A DNA stretch of 53,071 bases from Streptomyces muensis (GTDB taxonomy: Bacteria; Actinomycetota; Actinomycetes; Streptomycetales; Streptomycetaceae): positions 1-53,071 of the forward strand of contig NZ_JAKEIP010000034.1 in assembly GCF_021474425.1 (NCBI RefSeq), in the 5' to 3' direction. Shown in pieces: positions 25,132 through 32,431 of the stretch. Below the pieces are notes generated by a model that saw nothing but the letters and a program-made list of their open reading frames with translations, was not told where the DNA came from and ran no database searches. The first letter of the stretch is position 1; every line of letters begins with the position of its first letter. A program made the position numbers and the translations under genes.

Positions 25132-25965
25132 TCAGCGCCGGAAGCCGCCCTCGGAGTTGATGACCTCACCGGTGATCCAGCCCGCCTCGTCCGTCGCCAG
25201 CCAGGCGATGAGGCGGGCCGGGTCGTCCGGCATGCCCCACCGGCCGGCCGGGAAGGCGGCGGCTACGGCGTCGTACGCCTCGCCGGTCAGGTAGTCCGTG
25301 TCCACGGGGCCGGGGTTGACGGTGTTCACCGTGATCCCCTGTGCGGCGAGCGTGGTCGACAGGGAGCGGGTGATCGAGGCGAGGGCGCCCTTCTGGAGGG
25401 CGTAGGCGATCTCGCCGGGCATGCCGCCCGCGATGTCCTGGCCGGAGGTCATCATCACGACGCGTCCGCCGGGGCCGGCCGGCCTCAGCCGGGCGTGCGC
25501 CTGGACGAGGAGCAGTACCGCGCGCGTGTCGACGGCCCAGTGCGTGTCGAGCATCGTGACGTCGATCTCGTCGAGGGTGCCGTCGGAGCCGCTGACGGCA
25601 TGGTTGGCGATCAGGATGTCGAGCCGTCCGCCGAGCGCCTCGGCGGCCGTGGCGATCAGTTCGGCGGGCGCGGCCGGGTCGGAGAGGTCGCCCGGTCCGG
25701 CGACGACCTGGGCATCGGGGTCACCGACCGCCTCGCGTACGGAGGCGACGACCTCCTCGGGCCGGTCGGCTCCCCAGGGCATGGCGGCGTCGTGCGGCAC
25801 ATGGTGGTGCAGATAGACGCTCGCCCCGTAGGCGGCGAGCCGCCGGGCCACCGCATGCCCGATGCCGGCACGTCTGCTGGCCCCCGTGACCAGGGCGGTC
25901 CGGCCGCGCAGGGGCAGGGGGTCGCGGCGCAGGTCTTCGGGGGCGGGGTGCGGGAGTCGGGGCAT
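25132..25965 (-). CDS. SDR-family oxidoreductase
   Basis: 277-residue short-chain dehydrogenase. Nucleotide-binding glycine motif TGASRRAGIG near residue 27, the NAG-like motif ILIANHAVSG, catalytic Ser in MMTSGQDI, and the YALQK (YxxxK) pair. The terminal motif GEVINSEGGF is typical of classical SDRs. A 30-residue insertion after the first helix (HHVPHDAAMPWGADRPEEV) lengthens the cofactor region. NAD(P)H-dependent reduction of an unknown carbonyl substrate is expected. Its 3' end is directly adjacent to the DUF885 stop. Confidence 0.92.
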   Translation of the reverse strand: MPRLPHPAPEDLRRDPLPLRGRTALVTGASRRAGIGHAVARRLAAYGASVYLHHHVPHDAAMPWGADRPEEVVASVREAVGDPDAQVVAGPGDLSDPAAPAELIATAAEALGGRLDILIANHAVSGSDGTLDEIDVTMLDTHWAVDTRAVLLLVQAHARLRPAGPGGRVVMMTSGQDIAGGMPGEIAYALQKGALASITRSLSTTLAAQGITVNTVNPGPVDTDYLTGEAYDAVAAAFPAGRWGMPDDPARLIAWLATDEAGWITGEVINSEGGFRR

Positions 25966-26030
25966 GACACACCATCATGCGGAACGGCCGGATCCGGCGC
26001 ACCTGGTTATTCGGGGTACGGCGACACGCC

Positions 26031-26121
26031 CGCTGGACAAGCCCCCCCCAACGCACGCTGGACAAGCCGCACCCGGCAACTCGGAGCGCGGCAACCACAC
26101 CCAGCTAGTCGGAGCGCGGCA
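26031..26121. repeat. Short direct repeats at the 3' end of the Imm21-like gene
   Basis: CGCTGGACAAGCC occurs at 26031-26043 and 26056-26068, and TCGGAGCGCGGCA at 26081-26093 and 26109-26121. The last copy is inside the Imm21-like gene, ending just before its stop, so the gene end has been duplicated into the spacer. Confidence 0.7.
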
Positions 26122-26626
26122 GCCGTTCCAACTGGACGAGCCCCAGCCATGTCTCCGGTCCGGGCCGGACCTGCGCGGCGCGTACGGCGTAGGCACCCGG
26201 TTCCAGGGCCACGCGCAGATGGTCGGTCCGCTCGGTCTCGGGTCCCGGCCAGGCGGAGTCGAAGAGGACCACCGTGCCCGGTACCTTCCAGCGCACCTCG
26301 TGTTCCCAGACGGCGCCGGCGAGGGCGGCCGGAACCCGGGCCAGCAGTTCGGCCTCGGAGTCGGCCGCGCACCAGCGTACGAAGACGCCGTGTTCGGGCA
26401 GATAGGCGGTCGAGGCGGGTTCGTCGCCCAGCACCAGGGCCGCGCTGTCGCCCACGGGCAGCAGGCCGACGAAGCCGTCGACCTCGCAGGCCCGGTCGTA
26501 GTCCGAGGCGGTCTCGTCGCCGTCCGCGCCCGCCCAGAACGGCAGCACCGTCTCCGGTACCGCAATCAGCGGGCCGCCGCCCGACTCCACCCACCGCACC
26601 GCGCCCGGTTCCGCGTATCGCACCAT
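26105..26626 (-). CDS. Imm21-like immunity family protein
   Basis: 173 residues from ATG 26626 (MVRYAEPGAVRWVESGGGP); a longer in-frame start at 26674 is less likely. The WVESGGGP opening, DYDRACEVDGFVGLLPVG stretch and following beta-rich C-terminus resemble the Imm21 family of toxin-immunity proteins. Recognition is from memory of the family, not a search. No toxin gene or polymorphic-toxin hallmark lies beside it, so it may be an orphan immunity gene or have another role. No signal peptide. Confidence 0.6.
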   Translation of the reverse strand: MVRYAEPGAVRWVESGGGPLIAVPETVLPFWAGADGDETASDYDRACEVDGFVGLLPVGDSAALVLGDEPASTAYLPEHGVFVRWCAADSEAELLARVPAALAGAVWEHEVRWKVPGTVVLFDSAWPGPETERTDHLRVALEPGAYAVRAAQVRPGPETWLGLVQLERLPRSD

Positions 26627-26682
26627 GGCAGCAGAACCTACACGCACAGCGGGCTCACCGGTCACCGTGCCCAACTCGCGGA

Positions 26683-27177
26683 TCAGCAGCCGCAGTTCTC
26701 CGCGTCCACCGGCGCCGTCAACGGGTCGGCGGCACGCCGCTCGCGGCCCTCCCAGGTCTCGTACGCGAAGCCCTCGCGCGCCCAGTACTCGAAGCCGCCG
26801 AGCATCTCCTTGACCTGGTAGCCGAGTTCTGCGAGGGCGAGGGCGGCGCGGGTCGCGCCGTTGCAGCCGGGACCCCAGCAGTACGTCACCACGGGCACGG
26901 ACCGGTCGAGGAGTTGCTCGGCCTGCTCGGGGATGAGGGCGGTGGGAAGGTGGATCGCGCCCGGGATGTGACCCTGGTCCCAGGACTCGGTGGAACGGGA
27001 GTCCAGGACGACGAAGCCGGGGTCGCCGTCGGCCGCGAGCGCTGCGGCGACGTCGGAGACGTCGGCGTGGAAGACGAGGCTCGCGCGGAAGTAGGCGGCG
27101 GCCTCGGCGGGGGCGGCGGGCGCGACGCGCAGGACGGGGTTGGCGCTGGCGGCGGTGGCGGTGGCAACGTTCGTCAT
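26683..27177 (-). CDS. Rhodanese-like sulfurtransferase
   Basis: 164 residues from ATG 27177. Single rhodanese domain: VVLDSRSTESWDQGHIPGAIHLP and the active-site loop CNGATR with Cys105 in CxxxxR form; further cysteines at Cys100 and in the terminal NCGC. It is expected to move sulfane sulfur between thiols. A -10-like TAGGTT (27185-27190) ends seven bases before the start, suggesting a leaderless mRNA. It is divergent from the second Lrp/AsnC gene, which probably regulates it; this recalls cysteine- or sulfur-responsive Lrp regulators. Confidence 0.92.
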   Translation of the reverse strand: MTNVATATAASANPVLRVAPAAPAEAAAYFRASLVFHADVSDVAAALAADGDPGFVVLDSRSTESWDQGHIPGAIHLPTALIPEQAEQLLDRSVPVVTYCWGPGCNGATRAALALAELGYQVKEMLGGFEYWAREGFAYETWEGRERRAADPLTAPVDAENCGC

Positions 27178-27271
27178 GCCCATCAACCTACGGCCGGTGA
27201 TCCACTTCCAGAAGCCACGATCCCCGGCACCCCCCTTGATCCACCGGGGATTCCCCTGCTATCCCTCCCCC

Positions 27272-27718
27272 ATGACCACGTTTTCCCCGGACGCCACCGA
27301 CTGGCGCATCCTCGACGTCCTCCAACGGGAGGGCCGGGCCAGCTTCGCCGAGCTCGCCCGTGCCGTGTCCATGTCCGCGAGCGCGGTCACGGAGCGGGTG
27401 CGCCGCCTGGAGGAGGCGGGCGTCATCCAGGGGTACGCCGCCGTGGTCGACCCCGAGCGGCTGGGGCTGCCGATCCTGGCCTTCGTACGCCTTCGGTATC
27501 CGAACGGCAACTACAAGCCCTTCCACGACCTGGTCGCGGCGACGCCCGAGATCCTGGAGGCCCATCACGTCACGGGTGACGACTGCTTCGTCATCAAGGT
27601 CGCCGCCCGCTCGATGCGGCACCTGGAGGAGGTGTCCGGAAAGATCGGCACGCTGGGCTCGGTGACGACGAGCGTGGTCTATTCGTCGCCTCTGCCACGG
27701 CGCCCACTCGGTCAGTGA
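27272..27718 (+). CDS. Lrp/AsnC-family transcriptional regulator
   Basis: 148 residues from ATG 27272 (MTTFSPDATDWRILDVLQREGR). Upstream codons in the same frame mirror the divergent rhodanese. Helix-turn-helix FAELARAVSMSASAVTERVRRLEEAGVI and the C-terminal RAM domain (HHVTGDDCFVIKVAARSMRHLEEV) are clear. The direct repeat TGATCCAC occurs twice in the divergent region and could be part of its site. The rhodanese gene is the likely target. It converges on the small membrane protein gene with a seven-base gap. Confidence 0.94.
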   Translation: MTTFSPDATDWRILDVLQREGRASFAELARAVSMSASAVTERVRRLEEAGVIQGYAAVVDPERLGLPILAFVRLRYPNGNYKPFHDLVAATPEILEAHHVTGDDCFVIKVAARSMRHLEEVSGKIGTLGSVTTSVVYSSPLPRRPLGQ

Positions 27719-27725
27719 CCCCGCC

Positions 27726-28202
27726 TCAGCCGGCGTCGGTGCCCGTGGCTCTGACGGTGATCCGCGCGTAGTCGTACCCGCCGGGCTCGGGCGACGGGTT
27801 GTAGGTGATCGTGAACGTCCGCCGCACGTCACCGAAGTGGTCGGAGTACGTCACCTCGGACGGGCTGGTGCGCTTGGGCTCGGCGGTGATGCCGTATGTG
27901 CGAAGGAAGTCCTCCACGCTGGAGTCCTGGCCGTCGCCCACCTCGTACCGGAGCACCGCGGTGCCGTCCTGCTCCACCTTCGCGTACGTCGGTATGTAGT
28001 AACGCCCCGCGGATTGATGCTGATCGTGGTGCATTCCCGCCGTGCGCTCCACTGCCTCCTGGGGATCGTCACCGACCGGCGTGAGCAGCGCGACGGCTGC
28101 CCAAGCGAGCGCGCCGAGTATCAACACCACGCACGGGGCCAGGAATCCGCGTCGTAGTCGTAGTCGTAGTCGTAGTCGTAGTGATGGTCTCAGCCCGTTC
28201 AA
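27726..28202 (-). CDS. Hypothetical single-pass membrane protein with LRLRLRLR leader
   Basis: 158 residues. The cytoplasmic N-terminus is a run of Leu-Arg pairs encoded by a hexanucleotide repeat, followed by one membrane helix (FLAPCVVLILGALAWAAVALL) and an extracellular domain (YYIPTYAKVEQDGTAVLRYEV ... RRTFTITYNP). No family recognised. The start lies seven bases after the stop of the DUF6000-like gene, so both are probably one transcript that may begin at the tRNA promoter. Confidence 0.75.
   Translation of the reverse strand: MNGLRPSLRLRLRLRLRRGFLAPCVVLILGALAWAAVALLTPVGDDPQEAVERTAGMHHDQHQSAGRYYIPTYAKVEQDGTAVLRYEVGDGQDSSVEDFLRTYGITAEPKRTSPSEVTYSDHFGDVRRTFTITYNPSPEPGGYDYARITVRATGTDAG
28151..28180. 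repeat. Hexanucleotide microsatellite (GTCGTA)5 inside a gene
   Basis: Five perfect copies of GTCGTA run through the start of the small membrane protein gene and encode alternating Leu-Arg. Gain or loss of whole units keeps the frame and only changes the length of the basic leader. Confidence 0.9.
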
Positions 28203-28209
28203 CGACGCC

Positions 28210-28821
28210 TCACCCCGCCTCGGCGCACTCGTCCACGAAGGCGCAGACCCGGCGAAAGCCGCTCACGTACGAGGCGAGGCCCGTGGTCTCCCGCATGTGC
28301 GGGGCGTCCTGGAGCCACTGGGGCCACAGGCCGCCCGGGGCCAGGAAACGGGCGGCTCGGTCCTCCTGGAGGTTCAGGTCGAGGAACAGGAGGGCGCCCA
28401 TGGCCACGGTCTGGTCGTATGCGAGGTCGGGGCGGCGAAGGTAGCGGTCCAGGTAGGCGACCAGCAGTTCGGAGTCTCGGGGCGTTCCGAAACTGGCCAG
28501 GGCCGCACAGTAGGACGGGCCGGCACAGCAGACCTCGCTGGCCAGCAGCAGTTCCCCGAGGCGCTCGCGGAACTCGGTCCGGCGGGACACGGCCACGAGC
28601 CATGCCGCGGTCCTCCGCTCCCGCCACCCGCCCTCAAGGAGGGTGGTGATCTCGTTCGCGGTGATGACTGCCGCGTCCGCGCCGAGGTTTCGCACGAATC
28701 GGTCGTACTCAGGACCGCGCATGCGCAGCATGCTGCCGCCGAGCTTCAGATAGCGCCGCTCGGGTGTGACATAGCGGCGAACCAGGGCCAGCAGTTCGGG
28801 ATCCTCGTGGGCTTGGCGCAT
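28210..28821 (-). CDS. DUF6000-like protein
   Basis: 203 residues from ATG 28821; a GTG one codon earlier is also possible. The opening ELLALVRRYVTPERRYLKLGG and the helical body (ELLLASEVCCAGPSYCAALASFG, RPDLAYDQTVAMGALLFLD) resemble DUF6000 proteins, which have no assigned function. No signal peptide or membrane helix. It lies 64 bases downstream of the tRNA-like gene on the same strand and no other promoter is evident, so it may depend on the tRNA promoter. Confidence 0.7.
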   Translation of the reverse strand: MRQAHEDPELLALVRRYVTPERRYLKLGGSMLRMRGPEYDRFVRNLGADAAVITANEITTLLEGGWRERRTAAWLVAVSRRTEFRERLGELLLASEVCCAGPSYCAALASFGTPRDSELLVAYLDRYLRRPDLAYDQTVAMGALLFLDLNLQEDRAARFLAPGGLWPQWLQDAPHMRETTGLASYVSGFRRVCAFVDECAEAG

Positions 28822-28885
28822 CACAAGGCCGGTCCTGTCGGGCTGGTGGGCAATGAGGTCCCCCTTCTGGGGATGCGCGAAGAGG

Positions 28886-28958
28886 CGACGAGGGCAGGAT
28901 TCGAACCTACGTCCACCCGGGATTAGAGCCGGGCGCTCCTCCGCAGAGCTTCCTCGTC
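28886..28958 (-). tRNA. Unusual tRNA-like gene, eight-base anticodon loop (CUA if read from the 5' side)
   Basis: The 73-base cloverleaf has a 7-bp acceptor GACGAGG/CCTCGTC, linker AA, D stem GCTC/GAGC with loop TGCGGAG, anticodon stem CCCGG/CCGGG, variable loop TGGAC, T stem GTAGG/CCTGC and a canonical T loop TTCGAAT. Oddities: the anticodon loop is CTCTAATC (eight bases) with U33, giving CUA (UAG-reading) at positions 34-36. Position 8 is A and 14 is U, the reverse of the universal U8-A14 pair. The flanks GGC and GCC extend the acceptor to a perfect 10 bp. CCA is not encoded. A strong promoter lies just upstream. It could be a suppressor or frameshift tRNA, a tRNA-like regulator, or a decayed gene. 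Confidence 0.7.
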
Positions 28959-28967
28959 GCCACCGTG

Positions 28968-28996
28968 ATCATTGCCCGGGCCGGTGCGTGGGTCAA
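28968..28996 (-). promoter_or_regulatory. Promoter of the tRNA-like gene
   Basis: On the minus strand TTGACC, 17 bases, then AATGAT, ending nine bases before the mature tRNA 5' end. The spacing would place the transcription start within a few bases of the tRNA, which supports a genuine transcribed gene. Confidence 0.65.
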
Positions 28997-29033
28997 CCGA
29001 TTTGAAGGGCCCGCGTGCGTGGATCTCCGCCGG

Positions 29034-30407
29034 TCACGCCCACTCCTGAGCGGCGGCACGCTTGCCCTTGCCGGAGAAGACGCCTGCCGACCGGAGCGCG
29101 CTGGCCATGAGGGGGTCGGCGACGGCGACTCCGTGCACCAGCTCGGGTGTCCGCCGGAAGGCGACGGCCTCGACTGCCGGCCTGGCAGCGGTCCAGGCGC
29201 CCGCTGTCGGGTCCACCCGATAGCGGGCGCAGACGGCTTCGACGAGCGAGCGTGGGCATTCCTTCTCGCCCCGGAGGACTTCCCAGGGCAGCGGGAGTTC
29301 GGCCCAGACGTAGGTGTCCGGGTGCAGTCCGCCCCCGCTCATGCGGTGCCAGTACGCCACGTCGGCCGCCATCAGGCGCGGTACCTTGCCCGGGCAGATC
29401 CGATCCAGGACATGGTCCTGCCCCAGCTCGGTCAGCAGCGCGAACCAGTGGGCCCGGGCCGTGTTCCATGCCTGTGCGGCCTGGTTCCACGTCGACGAGT
29501 CGTCACCACGGCGCACGATCATCGTGTCGCGTTCCAGCGGATGCCGGTTCCAGGCGTCCTCCAGCAGACCCGCGACCTGGCGCAGGAATCCGTTCCATCG
29601 GACCAACAGCCGTGTGAGGTCCTGGTCGGACACCTGCGCCAGTACTTCAGCCGTGGGGTGCACATGCGCGACCGCGTACCAGCAGGTCCGCTCGGGATGG
29701 TTCCGCAGGCGCTGGAACAGGGCCTCGGCGACCTCGTCGTAGACCTGACGCTGGCGGCCGTTGGTGAAGACGCTGCGCATGTAGCCGCGTGCCGTGACGT
29801 AGGCGATGAAGGCCGCGGTGTCCGGGTCCGTGGCGAACAGCTCGTACGGGAGGGTGTGGGCGAACGCGCCCTTGCCGGTGATGGTCACTTCGCGGCGGCG
29901 CTGCTCGTGGACGAGCCGGGCCAGTTTGGCCTCCATGCGGCGCAGTAGCCGGAAGCGCTTGTTGTACTGGCGTTTGGAGATCTCGCCGAGGCCCGCCGCC
30001 GCGCGCTCGTCCCGGTTGAGGCGGTCAAGTCCGAAGTCGTTCTGCCCGTACGCGCGGCCGATCTCCTCACCCGCTCGCCGGATCACCGCCTCGATCCGGG
30101 CCGGATCGTCCCCGGTGTCGTCCGGCAGGTCCGGCACCCTCGTGAACAGGCTTGCCGCGCGGGCGAGCTGGCGCTGTGCGCCCACGGGGCGGGCGAATTC
30201 CTCCCACATGGAGGTGTAGCCGTGCCAGAGGTTGCGCAGCGAGTGTTCCGCAGCCTTGGCGAGCGCCGCCTCGGTCGCCGTGTCGAGGTCGGAGCCCAAA
30301 GCGGCGTACAGATCCTGGATGAGCCGGGCCACGTCCTCCGGACGCTTGCGCAGGGTGAGGGTGGCGTGCAGTTCATGGAGGAGCTGTGCAGATGTGGGCG
30401 ACGACAT
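29034..30407 (-). CDS. Hypothetical protein, 457 aa, next to the CHAT locus
   Basis: ATG 30407 with AAGGTG six bases upstream gives 457 residues. The protein is soluble and mostly helical, very rich in Arg, Trp and charged residues; the middle has QYNKRFRLLRRMEAKLARLVHEQRRR. No catalytic motif, zinc cluster or signal peptide is visible and I do not recognise a family. It follows the CHAT-less membrane paralog by 60 bases on the same strand, so it probably belongs to that transcription unit and hence to the CHAT locus. Confidence 0.75.
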   Translation of the reverse strand: MSSPTSAQLLHELHATLTLRKRPEDVARLIQDLYAALGSDLDTATEAALAKAAEHSLRNLWHGYTSMWEEFARPVGAQRQLARAASLFTRVPDLPDDTGDDPARIEAVIRRAGEEIGRAYGQNDFGLDRLNRDERAAAGLGEISKRQYNKRFRLLRRMEAKLARLVHEQRRREVTITGKGAFAHTLPYELFATDPDTAAFIAYVTARGYMRSVFTNGRQRQVYDEVAEALFQRLRNHPERTCWYAVAHVHPTAEVLAQVSDQDLTRLLVRWNGFLRQVAGLLEDAWNRHPLERDTMIVRRGDDSSTWNQAAQAWNTARAHWFALLTELGQDHVLDRICPGKVPRLMAADVAYWHRMSGGGLHPDTYVWAELPLPWEVLRGEKECPRSLVEAVCARYRVDPTAGAWTAARPAVEAVAFRRTPELVHGVAVADPLMASALRSAGVFSGKGKRAAAQEWA

Positions 30408-30467
30408 GCGCCTCACCTTGTCATCGCCATGATCAGGGCTCCACTGCTTTATCCGCGCACTACGGCA

Positions 30468-32348
30468 CTACGTGCTCGCGCGCGTGCCGCCCAGTTCACG
30501 GTCGAGACGAAGTTCGGCCGTCACCATGGCACTTCGGGCGCCCTCGGCGAAGGACGGGAAGGCGATCTTCTCGGCGGCGAGGGCCCTGCGGAAGTCGGGA
30601 GTGGTGCGCTCGGGAATGTCTCTCGCGGCGGTCACCAGAGCGCGGGCGGCGGCGGTGCGGTGGGCGTGGTGCGCCGAGGACGCCCGGATGACGAGCAGGA
30701 GTCGGCGGATGACCGGGGGGAGGTCGTCCGGGATGTCGGCGAGCAGGGCGGCGGCGGTTTCGTGTTGGCCGCGGCTGGACAGCCGGTCGGCGGCGAAGAC
30801 GCGCACGACGGCGGCGTGGGACGGGGCGTCGATCGCGGCGTAGTGGTCGGCGGCCTGGTTCGCCGCGGCGACGGTCCCTTCGAAGTCGTCCAGGTACTGG
30901 GCCACTTGGCTGCGGTGGGAGGCGACGTCGGCCCGGGCGACCTGTTGTGCTCGGTGCAGGCCGGTCCCCGGTCCGTATCGCGTGGGCGGGAAGGCGGCGT
31001 CCACGTGGTCCAGGATCTCCTCCGCCAGGCTCAGCAGCCCGGCAACGGCCCTGTGGTCCAGTCTCACCCGGCCGCCCCAGGGCAGGTGTACGTACACGCC
31101 CGCGGTGGCGACCGACGACTGGGCGCTGAGTTCGGCCAGTGTCGCCGCCATCCGCGGTAGCGAGTAGTCCCAGGGGCGCGGGATCAGCCATCGCCTGCGC
31201 CGGTAGAAGGTGTCGGTCACCCATGCCTTGAGCACGCCCTCCCGATGCAGGGGGGTGGCGTCGAGCAGGATGAGCACGTCCGCGACGTGACGTGTGCTGT
31301 AGGCCGCGTAGAGGGCGGAATTCGCGCCGTAGGCGAATCCGGCGACCAGAGCCAGGGTGGATGCCTTCGTCAGCTCCGGCGTCGGGTGGAACACGCCGCC
31401 GACCAGGTACGGGAAGGTCGCGGCGACCAGCATGATCTGGGGGATGCCGTAGAAGAACCGCATCGAGCGGTTGAGCAGCCAGGCCAGTCGCCGCCCGTCG
31501 AAGCGTGGCGTGACCAGGGGGGCGATGACCGTGGCGAGGATGGCGAACAGGGCCACACGCCACTCGTCGACCGACGGGTGGGCGGCCCACCACCGTGCCA
31601 GGGACTCGCCCAACGGCCCGTATGCCACGACCAGAAGAGCGAGGAGCACACCGAGGTCCGTCATGCGGGCGAGCCGGCGATGCGGCATCAGCAGCGGGCG
31701 CCGGGCCAGGTCGTAGGCGAGGAGTGTCGCCCCCATGATCAGCGCGCAGACGATCCTCGCCTTCAGGTCCTCGTCTCCCGAGGCCGGGATCAGGAGCACC
31801 AGCAGGAGAGGGACGACGCACACCAGCCTGGCCGTCACTCCCCAGAACACGTCGGAGGGGCCGGGGAACGTGGGATGCATCCCGCCCGGCAGCGTCTGGA
31901 TGCGCCAGCGCACCGCTCGCAGTTCCGACCGCCACAACGCGTCCGGCGAGGCCGGAGTCCTCGGCTCGGGGCGGATCCCGCGCAGGGCCGCGCCGACCAG
32001 CAGTGGGGAGACGAACCACGCGAGCACGCTCGTCCCTCCGCCGCCCAGGGCGAACACCGCGGCGGTGGCGAGGCCGGTGGTGGCCAGGCCCGCCAGTCCC
32101 GCGACCAGGCCGGCCGCGAGCGGGATCAGCGCCGACCGCCGGGCCAGTTCGGTCACCAGATCGCCGAAGGGTCCGGAGGCCGACACCAGGGCGAGCGCCA
32201 GCACCAGGTCGAGGGCGTAGAGGCGCGGTCCCCGGCGAATGGGCGCGCGCACCTCGCGCAGCCGCAGCAAGGCGTACACGACGCCGGTGCCCACCAGTAA
32301 CGCCCGTACGAGCTCGGTCGGTTCCGAGCCGGTTGTCCCGACGGCCAC
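30468..32348 (-). CDS. Polytopic membrane protein with TPR-like tail, CHAT-less paralog of the neighbouring CHAT protein
   Basis: GTG 32348 with GGGGAGG five bases upstream gives 626 residues; TTG 32393 in frame has no such site. About ten hydrophobic segments fill residues 10-380, then a helical repeat region follows. That region (RADVASHRSQVAQYL ... FEGTVAAANQAADHY ... VVRVFAADRLSSRG) aligns by eye with RADCALSRGQVLEAE ... WTGAEAAYRTAASGF ... LARLFRARVLAER in the divergent CHAT protein. It ends before any peptidase domain. The two may be membrane scaffold partners, one with and one without an effector (inference). Confidence 0.8.
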   Translation of the reverse strand: MAVGTTGSEPTELVRALLVGTGVVYALLRLREVRAPIRRGPRLYALDLVLALALVSASGPFGDLVTELARRSALIPLAAGLVAGLAGLATTGLATAAVFALGGGGTSVLAWFVSPLLVGAALRGIRPEPRTPASPDALWRSELRAVRWRIQTLPGGMHPTFPGPSDVFWGVTARLVCVVPLLLVLLIPASGDEDLKARIVCALIMGATLLAYDLARRPLLMPHRRLARMTDLGVLLALLVVAYGPLGESLARWWAAHPSVDEWRVALFAILATVIAPLVTPRFDGRRLAWLLNRSMRFFYGIPQIMLVAATFPYLVGGVFHPTPELTKASTLALVAGFAYGANSALYAAYSTRHVADVLILLDATPLHREGVLKAWVTDTFYRRRRWLIPRPWDYSLPRMAATLAELSAQSSVATAGVYVHLPWGGRVRLDHRAVAGLLSLAEEILDHVDAAFPPTRYGPGTGLHRAQQVARADVASHRSQVAQYLDDFEGTVAAANQAADHYAAIDAPSHAAVVRVFAADRLSSRGQHETAAALLADIPDDLPPVIRRLLLVIRASSAHHAHRTAAARALVTAARDIPERTTPDFRRALAAEKIAFPSFAEGARSAMVTAELRLDRELGGTRAST

Positions 32349-32431
32349 GTACGCCTCCCCCGCTGGACTCCTCACTCGTCCGATCGTCAGCAACGTACTG
32401 GTCTTATTGTGGGCCTGACAGTGGGTCGGGG
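32349..32431. promoter_or_regulatory. Divergent promoter region of the CHAT locus
   Basis: Only 83 bases separate the two divergent genes, so both promoters must overlap. Weak candidates are TATTGT (32405-32410) as -10 for the CHAT gene and, on the minus strand, CTGTCA-N18-TACGTT with the -10 at 32392-32397 for the paralog. Confidence 0.35.

Noticed and set aside
28861..28872. CCCC-TTCT-GGGG hairpin as tRNA terminator
   Set aside because: Only four base pairs; too weak to call a terminator.
28886..28958. Reading the tRNA-like gene as tRNA-Arg(UCU)
   Set aside because: That would need a CTTCTAA loop; the loop here is CTCTAATC and no alternative pairing gives a seven-base loop with UCU without breaking the stem.
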